Assembly (NCBI GenBank): GCA_031291055.1
Contig: JARLJU010000087.1
Coordinates: forward strand, 1 to 40,943
Reading direction: 5' to 3'
Origin: Rudaea sp.
GTDB lineage: Bacteria; Pseudomonadota; Gammaproteobacteria; Xanthomonadales; Rhodanobacteraceae
DNA length: 40,943 nt
Part shown: positions 1-8,415 of the stretch, in pieces
How positions within the stretch are numbered: the first letter of the stretch is position 1
Layout: each line of letters opens with the position of its first letter
The notes under the pieces: generated by a model
Told to the model about the DNA's origin: nothing
Databases searched by the model: none
The model's input: the letters and a program-made list of their open reading frames with translations, nothing else
Translations under genes and position numbers: made by a program

Positions 1-891
1 ACCTATACGGTCGTCGTCAATCGCGCGGGTGCGCTGAGCAACAATGCGAGTCTGAGCAACCTTGCAATCTCCAGCGGCAGCCTGGTGCCGTCGTTCGCCA
101 CCGCGACCTTGAACTATACGGATGCGGTGGCCAACGCCATTACATCAGTGACCGTAACGCCGACCGTTGCGGACGCGAACGCAACTGTGAAAGTCAACGG
201 CACAACGGTGACCAGCGGCAACGCTTCCGGTGCGATCAACCTTGCCGTCGGCATGAATACCGTAACGGTGCTGGTCACGGCGCAGGATGGCACGACGACG
301 CAGACATATACGGCGGTGGTCAATCGTGCGGGTGCGACCATTACGACGTTCTCTGGCACGACGTTCACGAATACCGGCACGGCAACGGCCGTCCTGTCGG
401 GTGGCGGAGCCAACTGTTCCTTCGGCAGCGCTTCCCTCGTCGGGACGCCGGCCGCGCCACCGTCGGGCGTGACATTCCCCGATGGACTGTTCCAGTTCAC
501 GACGATCAATTGCGTCGGCTCGGTCACGATCACGGCGACGTTCCCGACGGCGTTTTCCTCAGGCGAGCAGTACTGGAAGTACGGACCGACGCCGGGACCG
601 GTAGCGGCGCACTGGTACACGCTCGGCGGCGCAAACAGCCTGGTGCTGTCGGGTCATACGGCGACGTTCACGATCGCCGACGGCGGGTTGGGTGATGATG
701 ACCTGGCCGTCAATGGAACCATTGTCGACCAGGGCGGCCCCGGCGTGCCCGGCGGCGGCGGCTCGCAGGGTGGCAACGGCGTCAGCCCGACCCCGACCCT
801 GAGTGCATGGGCTCTATGGATGCTATCGGCGCTGTTTGTCCTGGCGGGTGTTGCCGGCGCGCGCAAACGCATGCGGCAGGATATCCACTGA
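1..891 (+). CDS. Secreted cadherin-like repeat protein with choice-of-anchor U region and IPTL-CTERM sorting signal (5' partial)
   Basis: The frame is open from the first base, so the gene begins upstream and only 296 C-terminal residues are visible. They open with the end of one cadherin-like beta-sandwich repeat (PF12733 type) and continue with one full repeat; the TYT-VVNRAGA repeat end recurs 303 bases (101 residues) apart. Next is a cysteine-containing domain with HWYTLGG and GGLGDDDLAVNG, typical of choice-of-anchor U proteins. A Gly-rich linker leads to the C-terminus: PTPTLSAWALW, a hydrophobic helix, then a basic tail (GARKRMRQ), as in IPTL-CTERM proteins. By family knowledge such proteins are exported, processed at the C-terminus and surface-anchored or released. 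No substrate or adhesion partner can be read from the sequence. The type call is secure and the precise role unknown. Confidence 0.85.
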   Translation, partial: TYTVVVNRAGALSNNASLSNLAISSGSLVPSFATATLNYTDAVANAITSVTVTPTVADANATVKVNGTTVTSGNASGAINLAVGMNTVTVLVTAQDGTTTQTYTAVVNRAGATITTFSGTTFTNTGTATAVLSGGGANCSFGSASLVGTPAAPPSGVTFPDGLFQFTTINCVGSVTITATFPTAFSSGEQYWKYGPTPGPVAAHWYTLGGANSLVLSGHTATFTIADGGLGDDDLAVNGTIVDQGGPGVPGGGGSQGGNGVSPTPTLSAWALWMLSALFVLAGVAGARKRMRQDIH

Positions 892-898
892 CGGGTCC

Positions 899-934
899 GG
901 TGATCCGGCATCATGCAAGTGACGCCGGATCACC
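899..934. terminator. Inverted repeat between convergent genes, probable bidirectional terminator
   Basis: A perfect 11-bp stem (GGTGATCCGGC pairing with GCCGGATCACC) surrounds a 14-base loop. It lies 8 bases after the stop of the secreted repeat protein and 25 bases before the stop of the convergent M28 peptidase gene. There is no clear U-tract on either strand, so termination is inferred from position and stem strength. Confidence 0.55.
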
Positions 935-958
935 GCCCAAGTGCGATCGGGCGAACGT

Positions 959-2383
959 CTACTCTTCCTTGGCGTGGGAAAACGCACCGGGTGCCGAGCC
1001 GAAATCACCATCGGCCTGCGCAGCCAGATAGGCGAACACGGCATACACCGCGACGTTCTGATTCAGTTCCTTCGCATCGATCTTGTCCAGTGTATCGTTG
1101 GCGGTATGATGCCAGTCGAAATAGCGCGTACCGTCCTGGGTGAGGCCGAGCACCGCCATGCCGGCCGCGCTCATGCTGCCGAAATCGCCGCCCTCGGCAC
1201 TGCCATTGCCGCCGCGCTCCACACCGAGCGGCGCCAGCACCTGCATCATCTGATCGATCGCGCCCAGCGCTTCGGGCTTGACCTGGGACGACATGCGCCA
1301 GATCGGCGCTGCACCGAAATCCGATTCAGCGCCAAGGACATGTCTGGCAACTTCGTTCTGGTGCGCGGCGCCGTACGCGCGGTCGCCGAACATGCCGGCT
1401 TCCTCGTTCGCGAACGCGATCACGCGGATGCTGCGTTTTGGCCGTTGTGGAAGAGTGGAAATCAGGTGTGCCGCACCGGCGGCGATCGCGACGCCGGCGC
1501 CATCGTCGATGGCGCCGGTGCCGGGATCCCATGAATCCAGGTGCCCGCCGATGGCGACCAGTTCATCCGGATGCTCGCTACCGTTGATCTGCCCGATGAC
1601 GTTGGCGCCGGTGTACTGGCCTTCGATGCCGCAATCCAGGTCGAGTTTCAGCGTCACCGGCTTGCCTTCGGCGAGCATGCGTTCGAGCAGATCGGCGTCG
1701 GGGTTGGACAGCGCGGCGGCCGGAATTTTCGCGTCGTTCGCGCTGAACTGCGTGATCCCGGTGTGTGCCAGCCGATTATCGTCAGTGCCGGCCGAGCGCA
1801 GCACGAACGCCTTGGCGCCCAGTCTGGCAGCGAGCGCCGGTCCGGCCGTTCGTCCGGTCGTGGCCGGGCCGTAGTCGTGGCCGTCACGCGCAGCGTGCAT
1901 GCGATAGCCGATGTATACTATCTTGCCTTTTACATTTTCCGCCGTTGCAGCCTTGAGTGCCGGGAAATCCTTGAAGGCGACGACTTGCCCGCTCAGGCCA
2001 CCCCGGGGCGTGGCCGGGCTTCCGCCGAGCGCGAGCACGGCCAATGACTGCGGATACGGCGCCACGATCGACGCATGTTCGCCGCGACGCACCCATTTCG
2101 GATAGGTCACCGGCTCCGTCCACACCTTGTCGAAACCCAGCGCCTTGAAGCGTGCGACGACCCAGTCGCGCGCACGCTGGTCGTTGTCGCCGCCGGCTAG
2201 GCGCGGGCCGATCTGGGTCGTCAGATCGGCGACGAAGGCGTAGGCCACAGGGTCGGCCGCCGCCTCATCGCGAAGTTTCGCGGCTCCAGCCAGCGCCTCG
2301 GGGGAAATGCGCGTCAATTCTCCTTCGCGCGCGGACACTGTGCAGCAGATCGCGAGGCCGGTGACAAGCAGCAGGGATTTCAC
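959..2383 (-). CDS. M28 family zinc aminopeptidase, exported, with PA domain
   Basis: A 474-residue exported metallopeptidase likely to release N-terminal amino acids or dipeptides from peptides outside the cytoplasm. The N-terminus (VKSLLLVTGLAICCTVSA) is a signal peptide. A protease-associated (PA) region occupies roughly residues 110-250, then the M28 catalytic domain. Di-zinc ligands are visible in family order: GGHLDSWD (His near 281), DDGAG (Asp near 293), NEEAG (catalytic Glu near 328), ESDFG, and DWHHTANDT (His near 425). I chose the GTG at 2383 because GAGGAG sits 7 bases before it; a TTG 18 bases further upstream is in frame but would swallow that ribosome site. It is monocistronic, with a shared inverted repeat beyond its stop. 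Substrate specificity is not determinable. Confidence 0.92.
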   Translation of the reverse strand: MKSLLLVTGLAICCTVSAREGELTRISPEALAGAAKLRDEAAADPVAYAFVADLTTQIGPRLAGGDNDQRARDWVVARFKALGFDKVWTEPVTYPKWVRRGEHASIVAPYPQSLAVLALGGSPATPRGGLSGQVVAFKDFPALKAATAENVKGKIVYIGYRMHAARDGHDYGPATTGRTAGPALAARLGAKAFVLRSAGTDDNRLAHTGITQFSANDAKIPAAALSNPDADLLERMLAEGKPVTLKLDLDCGIEGQYTGANVIGQINGSEHPDELVAIGGHLDSWDPGTGAIDDGAGVAIAAGAAHLISTLPQRPKRSIRVIAFANEEAGMFGDRAYGAAHQNEVARHVLGAESDFGAAPIWRMSSQVKPEALGAIDQMMQVLAPLGVERGGNGSAEGGDFGSMSAAGMAVLGLTQDGTRYFDWHHTANDTLDKIDAKELNQNVAVYAVFAYLAAQADGDFGSAPGAFSHAKEE

Positions 2384-2576
2384 GTAACGTCTCCTCGGCA
2401 AAAGCGTGGATTATGCCTGTCGCGTTCGCGATTGCCTGTGCCGGTTGGCACGAATCCCTTGTCCGGGTGCCGGGCATAGGCAGACGGATTTTGCGTTTTG
2501 CCGCCGACCGTGGAAATTCAAGGCCGCCGCGACTTCGCCGGGTCGATCGCGAGCAACGGCGTGTCGAGCGGCGGAC

Positions 2577-2604
2577 TGCGACGGGCGCAGGCGCGCCCGT
2601 CGCA
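2577..2604 (-). terminator. Strong hairpin downstream of mscL
   Basis: A perfect 12-bp stem (TGCGACGGGCGC with GCGCCCGTCGCA) closes a 4-base AGGC loop, starting about 20 bases beyond the mscL stop. A short T-run (2605-2608) follows only on the plus strand, where no gene lies upstream, so use as the mscL terminator is inferred from position. Confidence 0.5.
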
Positions 2605-2624
2605 TTTTCCATCCGCCCCGGCAA

Positions 2625-3032
2625 CTACTTCGCCTTCAGCGTATCGCGGATTTCGGTGAGCAGCTGCACTTCCGCGGTCGGTCCGGTCGGCGCCGCCGGT
2701 TTCTTCGGGACGAGCCGGTTGATCAGTTTGACCACGAGGAAGATTGCGAACGCGATGATCGCAAACTGGATGATGGTATTGAGGAAGGCGCCGTATTTGA
2801 TCACCGCGCCGCCGCTGATCGCGCCCTTGGCGTCGGCGATCGGGTTGCCGATCCTGATCACCAGATCGGAAAAATCGATGCCGCCGATCACATAGCCAAT
2901 CGGCGGCATGATGATGTTGTCGACCAGCGATGTGACGATCTTGCCGAATGCGGCGCCGATGACCACGCCGACGGCCAGATCCACCACGTTGCCGCGCGTG
3001 GCGAACTCCTTGAACTCGCTTACGATGCTCAT
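2625..3032 (-). CDS. mscL: Large-conductance mechanosensitive channel MscL
   Basis: A 135-residue protein, close to the 136 of E. coli MscL. This inner-membrane channel opens under high membrane tension and releases solutes on hypo-osmotic shock. The N-terminal amphipathic segment ([15 protein letters not shown]) is followed by TM1, which carries the conserved [16 protein letters not shown] gate helix. After the periplasmic loop comes TM2 ([19 protein letters not shown]), then a charged cytoplasmic bundle ending [10 protein letters not shown]. The ATG at 3032 is preferred over an upstream GTG because GGAGA precedes it at good spacing and it gives the family N-terminus. It stands alone, with a strong hairpin after its stop. 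Confidence 0.97.
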   Translation of the reverse strand: MSIVSEFKEFATRGNVVDLAVGVVIGAAFGKIVTSLVDNIIMPPIGYVIGGIDFSDLVIRIGNPIADAKGAISGGAVIKYGAFLNTIIQFAIIAFAIFLVVKLINRLVPKKPAAPTGPTAEVQLLTEIRDTLKAK

Positions 3033-3120
3033 ACGCTTTCTCCGGGAGGGATAGTGCACCGCCGCTGCCCAGCGGCTGCCGGAGCAATTTAGCGCAATTT
3101 GCCTCCGGAAGTTCGCAAGT

Positions 3121-3807
3121 TCAGACGATCGCGCCGTTCAGCGCGGCGATGTCGCCCAGACGCGCATTGAATTGATCGCCGCGCGCCAGGGCGGCGACGC
3201 CTGCGGGCGTGCCGGTAAAGATCAGATCGCCGCCCTTGAGCTCGAACAGCGTCGACAATTCATGGATGATCTGCGACACGCTGAACAGCATTTCGCTGAT
3301 GTCGGCGCGCTGGCGCAGCTGGCCGTTGACTCGCAGGCTCAGTTCCGCGTGCTGCGGATGCCCGCTTTCGCTGGCTCGCCGGATTGCCGACAGCGGCGCG
3401 GAATGGTCGAAGGCCTTGGCCGCGTCCCAGGGCATGCCCTTCGCCTTGGCCAGCGCCTGCAGATCGCGGCGGGTCAGATCCAGGCCGACCGCGTAACCGA
3501 ACACATGCCCGAGTGCGGAATCCACCGCAATATTGGCGCCGCCGGATTGCAGTGCGACAACCATCTCCACCTCATGGTGAAGATCGGCGGTCGCCTGCGG
3601 ATAGCGAACATCCGCGCCATCCGCGACCACCGCATCGGCCGGCTTGCAGAAGAACAGCGGATTGCCGCGATCGACGGCGGCGCCCATTTCCCTGGCGTGT
3701 TCGGCATAGTTGCGGCCGATGCAGTAGATGCGATGCACGGCAAAGCGTACGTTGCTGCCGGCGACGGCGACCGCGGTGGGCGGGGGCGGTGCAAGAACAT
3801 AGTTCAC
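3121..3807 (-). CDS. Fumarylacetoacetate hydrolase family protein, fumarylpyruvate hydrolase-like
   Basis: A 228-residue cytoplasmic enzyme of the FAH superfamily that would hydrolyse the C-C bond of an acylpyruvate. The N-terminus ([15 protein letters not shown]) and [17 protein letters not shown] resemble fumarylpyruvate hydrolases of the gentisate pathway. Metal-binding elements are present: [10 protein letters not shown] (Glu ligands), [13 protein letters not shown] and KAFDHSAPL, with [12 protein letters not shown] near the C-terminus. It starts at GTG 3807 with GGAG about 10 bases upstream. The usual partners, gentisate dioxygenase and maleylpyruvate isomerase, are not adjacent, so the physiological substrate may instead be oxaloacetate or another acylpyruvate. 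Family call firm, substrate tentative. Confidence 0.85.
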   Translation of the reverse strand: MNYVLAPPPPTAVAVAGSNVRFAVHRIYCIGRNYAEHAREMGAAVDRGNPLFFCKPADAVVADGADVRYPQATADLHHEVEMVVALQSGGANIAVDSALGHVFGYAVGLDLTRRDLQALAKAKGMPWDAAKAFDHSAPLSAIRRASESGHPQHAELSLRVNGQLRQRADISEMLFSVSQIIHELSTLFELKGGDLIFTGTPAGVAALARGDQFNARLGDIAALNGAIV

Positions 3808-3834
3808 TGAAAATCTGCTCCGGTAAAGGCGAGG

Positions 3835-4533
3835 TCAGCCCGCCGCGGGAAGGAACGAACTATCGACCTGGTATTGCCTGGGATCGTCCATGTTGACCAC
3901 CACGTCCAGCTGCTGGCGCTCCACGAACTGGCCCGGATCGAACCAGACCGGGTCGCTGCGGAACAAATATACTTTTTTCGTCAGCGGATGCTGCCATTGG
4001 CAGGTCAGCCGCCAGGGGTTGCGCCCGTTGACGCTCAGGCTCGTGTCGACGACGACGCCCTCGAAATTCGCCTGCACGCGCATGCCGTTCTGCGCCAGCC
4101 AGCCGCGCACCTTGCGCTGCCGCACCTGCGACCGGAGTATGCCGCCGCCGACCAGTGCGAATACCAGGCCCATGCCGCCAAGGATCAAGATGCCGAACCA
4201 GCTTTCCATGAAGCTGTCGATTTGCGCGTGCTCCGGATTGGCGCCGTCGTAAAGTACGCGCACGCGTTCGCCACGCACATAGGACGGCGTGCCGGAACCG
4301 GTCGCGCCGGTCATGTGCACGATCTTGCCATCGGGAGTGTTGAACTCCACAACGGGACTGTACGTGCCACCGCCTTTGGTTGAGCGTCGATAGGCCTGAT
4401 CCGTCACGACGCCTTCGGCGCTCAATGCGTGCGCCATGAAATCGGAGTGCGAACGCCACAGCGAAATGCCGCCCGTGAGCATGCCCATGCCGACGACAAA
4501 GAAAATGGCGCCGAATATCCAGAGAATTTTCAT
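3835..4533 (-). CDS. DUF3592 domain membrane protein
   Basis: A 232-residue inner-membrane protein with no assigned biochemical function. An N-terminal TM helix (roughly residues 3-27) is followed by a beta-rich extracytoplasmic segment with the DUF3592 pattern: TYSPVVEFNTPDGK, then YVRGERVRVLYDGANPEHAQID. A second TM (WFGILILGGMGLVFALVGGG) leads to a C-terminal domain with a similar beta pattern (LTCQWQHPLTKKVYLFRSDP, VVVNMDDPRQYQVD), so the protein may hold two DUF3592-like units. Its ATG overlaps the stop of the DUF3052 gene by four bases (ATGA), so the two are probably translationally coupled. Confidence 0.82.
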   Translation of the reverse strand: MKILWIFGAIFFVVGMGMLTGGISLWRSHSDFMAHALSAEGVVTDQAYRRSTKGGGTYSPVVEFNTPDGKIVHMTGATGSGTPSYVRGERVRVLYDGANPEHAQIDSFMESWFGILILGGMGLVFALVGGGILRSQVRQRKVRGWLAQNGMRVQANFEGVVVDTSLSVNGRNPWRLTCQWQHPLTKKVYLFRSDPVWFDPGQFVERQQLDVVVNMDDPRQYQVDSSFLPAAG

Positions 4534-5018
4534 GCCTGCCCTTCTTTCATTTGCAATTTCTGTTTTCGTGACGATGAGACCGCAGCTTGCGGGCGACGCC
4601 AGACGAATTTAAGGCCCGACCAGATTTGCGTCAGCGCGCAGACTTTGACATCGACCAGTCCCAGCGGCAAGGCGATTTCGCGCAATGTTCCTTCGCTCAC
4701 GTCGCTGGCTACGCCCGAGGATTTTTTCGGCCAGGATATCCACAGCATGCCGCCGACACCGAGTTTTCTTGCCGCTGCAGGCAGGTCGCGTTCCAGGACG
4801 GTGCGGCGGCTTGCAAACAGATGACCGAAATCGTATCGGCGTGTGTTTGCCGGCAGGATCGCGACAGAGGCCGGTTCAAAGCCGCACAACGCCCAGTAGT
4901 CGGCGGGCGCATGGCGCAGCCACACTCGCAAACCGGGCATCAGGCCGAGCTTCTGCCATGGCGGCTTGCCGGAATATCCGGGCGATGTACTGGTACCAGC
5001 GATCCGCTCGACTGACAT
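4530..5018 (-). CDS. DUF3052 domain protein
   Basis: A 162-residue soluble protein. The N-terminus carries the family hallmark GYSGKPPWQKLGLMPGLRV. The middle (FGHLFASRRTVLERDLPAAARKLGVGGMLWISWPKKSSG) and the following DVSEGTLREIALPLGLVDVKVCAL stretch match the DUF3052 fold, which has a Rossmann-like look. The end (WSGLKFVWRR) is also typical. The ATG at 5018 has GGGGTGA just upstream. The downstream DUF3592 gene overlaps it by four bases. No enzymatic function is established for the family. Confidence 0.83.
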   Translation of the reverse strand: MSVERIAGTSTSPGYSGKPPWQKLGLMPGLRVWLRHAPADYWALCGFEPASVAILPANTRRYDFGHLFASRRTVLERDLPAAARKLGVGGMLWISWPKKSSGVASDVSEGTLREIALPLGLVDVKVCALTQIWSGLKFVWRRPQAAVSSSRKQKLQMKEGQA

Positions 5019-5107
5019 CTGTCACCCCGCATTGATGACCAACAGCCCTGTTGTGTGGGCGCGCCGGAAGTCAGTCTATGGCAAACTTGGCGTTGGGGTT
5101 ACCGACG

Positions 5108-6346
5108 ATGGGCACCATGGAAAATTCCGATCTGCTGAAGGAGTTGCGCATCGATCGCGGCGGTACGCAAGCGCGGTCGCGGCGGCTGCCGTGGATCTTG
5201 CTCGGCGTGATCGCGCTGCTGGCGTTGGCTGGCGGCGTCTGGTTTGCGTTGGCCGGCTCCCCGGCGCTGCCGGTCCATACCGCGGTGGCGCAACCGATGG
5301 CGACGGCCGGCACGAATGCTTCCGTACTGGACGCGACCGGCTACGTAACGGCGCGCCGCGAGGCGACCGTTTCGGCGCAGATCACCGGAACCTTGACCGA
5401 GGTACTGATTGAAGAAGGCGAGCGCGTCGAGGCTGGGCAAGTGCTGGGGCGTGTGGAAGACACCGCGCAGCGGGCAGCTTTGGCGCAGGCGCAGGCACAG
5501 TTGCAGGCGGCGCAGGCATCGCTGGTGCAGTTTCAGGCGCAACTGGCGCAGAGCCGGCGTGACCTGCAGCGCAATGAGGATATGGTCGGGCGCAAACTAG
5601 TCTCGCAGCAGGCGGTGGAACAGGCGCGCACCCTGGTCGATACCGGAGCGGCGCAACTGCAGGCCCAGCAGCGCCAGGTCGAGCTGGCTCAGGCAGGCGT
5701 GCAGTCGGCCCAGGTGCAGCTCGGTTATTGCACGGTGCGGGCGCCGTTCAGTGGCGTGGTCATCGCCAAGGCGGCACAGGTCGGCGAGATCGTGTCGCCG
5801 TTCTCGGCCGGCGGCGGCTTCACCCGCACCGGCATCGGCACGATCGTCGACATGGATTCGCTGGAAGTCGAAGTCGACGTCAACGAGGCCTATATCAATC
5901 GCGTGCAGCCGAACCAACCGGTGGATTCCGTGCTCAATGCCTACCCGGACTGGAAGATTCCGTCGCACGTGATCGCGATCATTCCGACCGCAGACCGTTC
6001 CAAGGCCACGGTGAAGGTGCGCATCGGTCTGAACGTCAAGGATGGCCGCGTCCTGCCCGACATGGGCGTACGCGTGTCATTCCTGGATGACGACAAGCCT
6101 GCGGCGCATGTGCAACAGCAGCCGCGTGGCGTGCTCGTGCCGGCCACGGCGCTGCGCAAGGATGGCGACAAGGACATCGTGTTCGTGCTGAAGGAGCAGA
6201 AGGCGCAACGTCGCGCGGTCACGCTCGGCGGCAGCGTTGGCCAGTCACGCCAGGTCCAGGCCGGTGTGAGCGCCGGCGAGACGGTGATCGTCGATGCGCC
6301 GGACGAATTGAAGGATGGTGCGGCTGTCACGCCGGCCAAGCCATGA
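5108..6346 (+). CDS. Periplasmic adaptor (membrane fusion) subunit of an ABC exporter, MacA/HlyD-like
   Basis: A protein of about 412 residues that would bridge an inner-membrane ABC exporter to an outer-membrane channel. A cytoplasmic N-terminus (MENSDLLKELRIDRG) precedes one TM helix (LPWILLGVIALLALAGGVWF). The first lipoyl half (GYVTARREATVSAQITGTL) is followed by a Gln/Ala-rich coiled-coil hairpin (near residues 115-205), the second lipoyl half (YCTVRAPFSGVVIAKAAQVGE), a beta-barrel, and a C-terminal domain with VLVPATALRKDGDKDIVFV. ATG at 5108 and 5117 are both possible; I prefer 5108 because GGGG lies 9 bases before it. It is the first gene of a four-gene export operon. No outer-membrane factor is encoded nearby, so a TolC-type partner elsewhere is inferred. 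Confidence 0.9.
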   Translation: MGTMENSDLLKELRIDRGGTQARSRRLPWILLGVIALLALAGGVWFALAGSPALPVHTAVAQPMATAGTNASVLDATGYVTARREATVSAQITGTLTEVLIEEGERVEAGQVLGRVEDTAQRAALAQAQAQLQAAQASLVQFQAQLAQSRRDLQRNEDMVGRKLVSQQAVEQARTLVDTGAAQLQAQQRQVELAQAGVQSAQVQLGYCTVRAPFSGVVIAKAAQVGEIVSPFSAGGGFTRTGIGTIVDMDSLEVEVDVNEAYINRVQPNQPVDSVLNAYPDWKIPSHVIAIIPTADRSKATVKVRIGLNVKDGRVLPDMGVRVSFLDDDKPAAHVQQQPRGVLVPATALRKDGDKDIVFVLKEQKAQRRAVTLGGSVGQSRQVQAGVSAGETVIVDAPDELKDGAAVTPAKP

Positions 6347-6426
6347 AATGCGATTATTGTCGGGCTGCAACGTTGCACCGGTCGAGTTTCCAGTATTCCT
6401 TCCCCTTGTCCTGAGCTGAGGTTCCC

Positions 6427-7143
6427 ATGTCCGATTCAATCCGGTCCGATTCGATCAGATCCGATTCCATGGTGCAGATCCGCAACGCGACCAAGGTCTA
6501 CGAGCGCGGCAAGCAGAAAGTCGAAGTCCTGCATGGGCTCACGCTGGATATCCCGAAAGGTGATTTCGTCGCGCTGATGGGGCCTTCCGGTTCTGGCAAG
6601 ACCACGCTGCTGAACCTGATCGGCGGCCTGGATCAGCCGACGTCGGGCGAGATCAGCGTTGGCGGCAACCGCATCGACCGGCTTTCCAGCGGTCAGCTCG
6701 CCAAGTGGCGCGCGCACAACGTCGGCTTTGTGTTCCAGTTCTACAACCTGATGCCCGTGCTTACCGCGGAAGGCAATGTCGAACTGCCCCTGCTGCTGAC
6801 CAAGCTCGGGTCCGCACAGCGCAAGAAGAACGTCGCCGTTGCCTTGCAGGTGGTCGGACTCGCCGATCGCGCCAAGCACAAGCCGAGGGAGTTGTCCGGC
6901 GGCCAGGAACAGCGTGTTGCGATCGCGCGCGCACTCGTATCGGATCCGCAGTTGCTCGTGTGCGACGAGCCGACCGGCGACCTGGATCGAAAGACGGCCG
7001 ACGAGATCCTTGGCCTGCTGCAGGTGCTCAATCGCGAGCACGGCAAGACCATCGTGATGGTGACGCACGATCCGAAGGCCGCCGAGTTTGCGCGGCGCAC
7101 CCTGCATCTGGAAAAAGGTCAATTGCTCGAGCAGGCGGCGTAG
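6427..7143 (+). CDS. ABC transporter ATP-binding protein, MacB/LolD type
   Basis: A 238-residue ATPase that energises the adjacent permeases. Walker A is GPSGSGKTT (residues 52-60), the Q-loop lies in [10 protein letters not shown], the ABC signature LSGGQ is at 156-160, Walker B plus D-loop is [12 protein letters not shown], and the switch His is in MVTHDP. The residue after LSGGQ is Glu, where Gln is usual. The N-terminus is odd: an SDSIR pentapeptide, SDSIR again, then SDS, encoded by near-perfect 15-bp DNA repeats. GAGG precedes the ATG at 6427; an internal ATG at 6469 would skip the repeat. It is second in the export operon. The substrate is unknown; lipoprotein-, macrolide- or peptide-type substrates are family possibilities. 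Confidence 0.93.
   Translation: MSDSIRSDSIRSDSMVQIRNATKVYERGKQKVEVLHGLTLDIPKGDFVALMGPSGSGKTTLLNLIGGLDQPTSGEISVGGNRIDRLSSGQLAKWRAHNVGFVFQFYNLMPVLTAEGNVELPLLLTKLGSAQRKKNVAVALQVVGLADRAKHKPRELSGGQEQRVAIARALVSDPQLLVCDEPTGDLDRKTADEILGLLQVLNREHGKTIVMVTHDPKAAEFARRTLHLEKGQLLEQAA
6430..6468 (+). repeat. 15-bp tandem repeat in the 5' end of the ABC ATPase gene
   Basis: Two and a half copies of a 15-bp unit beginning TCCGATTC encode Ser-Asp-Ser-Ile-Arg twice and Ser-Asp-Ser once, directly after the start codon. Units of 15 bp keep the frame, so copy-number change would alter only the N-terminal tail. Confidence 0.85.
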
Positions 7144-7245
7144 AGCCGGGATTCGGGAAGCAGAACCGGGAATGGCATCCCGGATCTCGAATTCCTAAAC
7201 AAGACTCCTGCGCATTCCCCATTCCTCATTCTCGATGTCCATCCT
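7144..7245. repeat. Intergenic repeat-rich linker between ABC ATPase and permease genes
   Basis: This 102-bp linker holds an inverted repeat (CCGGGA, 6-base loop, TCCCGG; 7166-7183) and three adjacent heptamers of the form CATTCYN (7213-7233). CGGGATTC and CGGGAATG variants lie at its left end. No gene is visible. The hairpin lacks a U-tract, so it may attenuate rather than end the operon transcript. Confidence 0.5.
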
Positions 7246-8403
7246 ATGACCAAGACCGGTTTCGTCATCGCGAACCTGTTTCGCAAGAAGACGCGCACGA
7301 TCCTCACTCTGTTGTCGGTGATCATGGCGTTCCTGCTGTTCGGCCTGCTGCAGTCGGTCAACCACATCTTCAGCGCCGGGCCCAATTTTCTCGGCGCGAC
7401 CCGCCTGATGACGCAGGCGCGCGTGTCGTTTACTTCGCCCTTGCCCTTGTCGATGGTGCCCAAGCTCGAAGCCATACCCGGTGTCACGCGCGTGGCCTAC
7501 TCGCAGTGGTTCGGCGGCATCTGGCAGGAGAATACGCAGTTGTTCATGTTTTCCGTGGATCCGCAGCGCCATCACGATGCCTATCCGGAATGGGTGATGC
7601 CGGAAGACCAGTGGAAAGCGTTCGAGAACACGCGCACCGGAATGATTGTCGGCAAACTCGTCGCTGACCAGTACGGCTGGAAAATTGGCCAGAAGATTCC
7701 GATTTCCTCCAATATCTATCCGCAGAAGGATGGCAGCAAGGCCTGGGCGTTCGATCTGGTCGGCATCTACGACGGCAAGGACGATGACTGGAAAAAGCGC
7801 GCCTTGAACATCTATATCAATCACGACTATTTCGATGAGGCGAACCAGTTCGGCAAGGGCCGCACCAACTTCTTCATTCTCAAGCTCGCCGACAGCAACC
7901 AGGCCGAAGCGATCAGCAAGACCGTGGACGCGATGTTCGAGAACTCGCCCGACGAAACCAAGACCCAGACCGAGAAGGACTTCAACCTGAGTTTCGTCAA
8001 GCAGGTCGGCGATATCGGCCTGATCGTGCGCTGGATCCTGTTCGCCGTGTTCTTTACCCTGCTGCTCGTCGTCGGCAATACGATGGCGCAGAGCGTGCGC
8101 GAACGAGTGCCGGAACTTGCCGTGCTCAAGACCCTGGGTTTCAGCGACGGCAGCGTGCTCGGCTTCGTGCTCGCCGAGGCGGTTGCGATGTGCGCGATCG
8201 GCGGACTGCTCGGACTCGGGATAGCGACCCTGCTCGGGGCGATGATCGAGAAAGGCAGCGGTGGCCAGTTCCAGCTCAACGTCGGCGGCTATGTGTGGAC
8301 GATTGGGCTCGCGACCATCCTGATCATGAGCATCGCCGTGGGGCTTTTGCCTGCGCTGCGCGCGCAACGGCTGAAGATCGTCGATGCACTCGCCGGACGC
8401 TAA
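7246..8403 (+). CDS. ABC transporter permease, FtsX/MacB family (first)
   Basis: A 385-residue inner-membrane permease with the MacB/FtsX plan. One N-terminal TM helix (TILTLLSVIMAFLLFGLLQ) is followed by a large periplasmic domain (about residues 45-255). Three C-terminal TM helices follow, near IVRWILFAVFFTLLLVVGNT, AVAMCAIGGLLGLGIATLLG and IGLATILIMSIAVGLLPALR. The cytoplasmic loop after TM2 (VRERVPELAVLKTLGFSD) is the family's coupling segment, and the C-terminal ALRAQRLKIVDALAGR is typical. It starts 102 bases after the ATPase gene and ends 12 bases before a second, related permease, so the exporter probably uses a heterodimeric membrane part. Confidence 0.92.
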   Translation: MTKTGFVIANLFRKKTRTILTLLSVIMAFLLFGLLQSVNHIFSAGPNFLGATRLMTQARVSFTSPLPLSMVPKLEAIPGVTRVAYSQWFGGIWQENTQLFMFSVDPQRHHDAYPEWVMPEDQWKAFENTRTGMIVGKLVADQYGWKIGQKIPISSNIYPQKDGSKAWAFDLVGIYDGKDDDWKKRALNIYINHDYFDEANQFGKGRTNFFILKLADSNQAEAISKTVDAMFENSPDETKTQTEKDFNLSFVKQVGDIGLIVRWILFAVFFTLLLVVGNTMAQSVRERVPELAVLKTLGFSDGSVLGFVLAEAVAMCAIGGLLGLGIATLLGAMIEKGSGGQFQLNVGGYVWTIGLATILIMSIAVGLLPALRAQRLKIVDALAGR

Positions 8404-8415
8404 GAGGATTCATTC

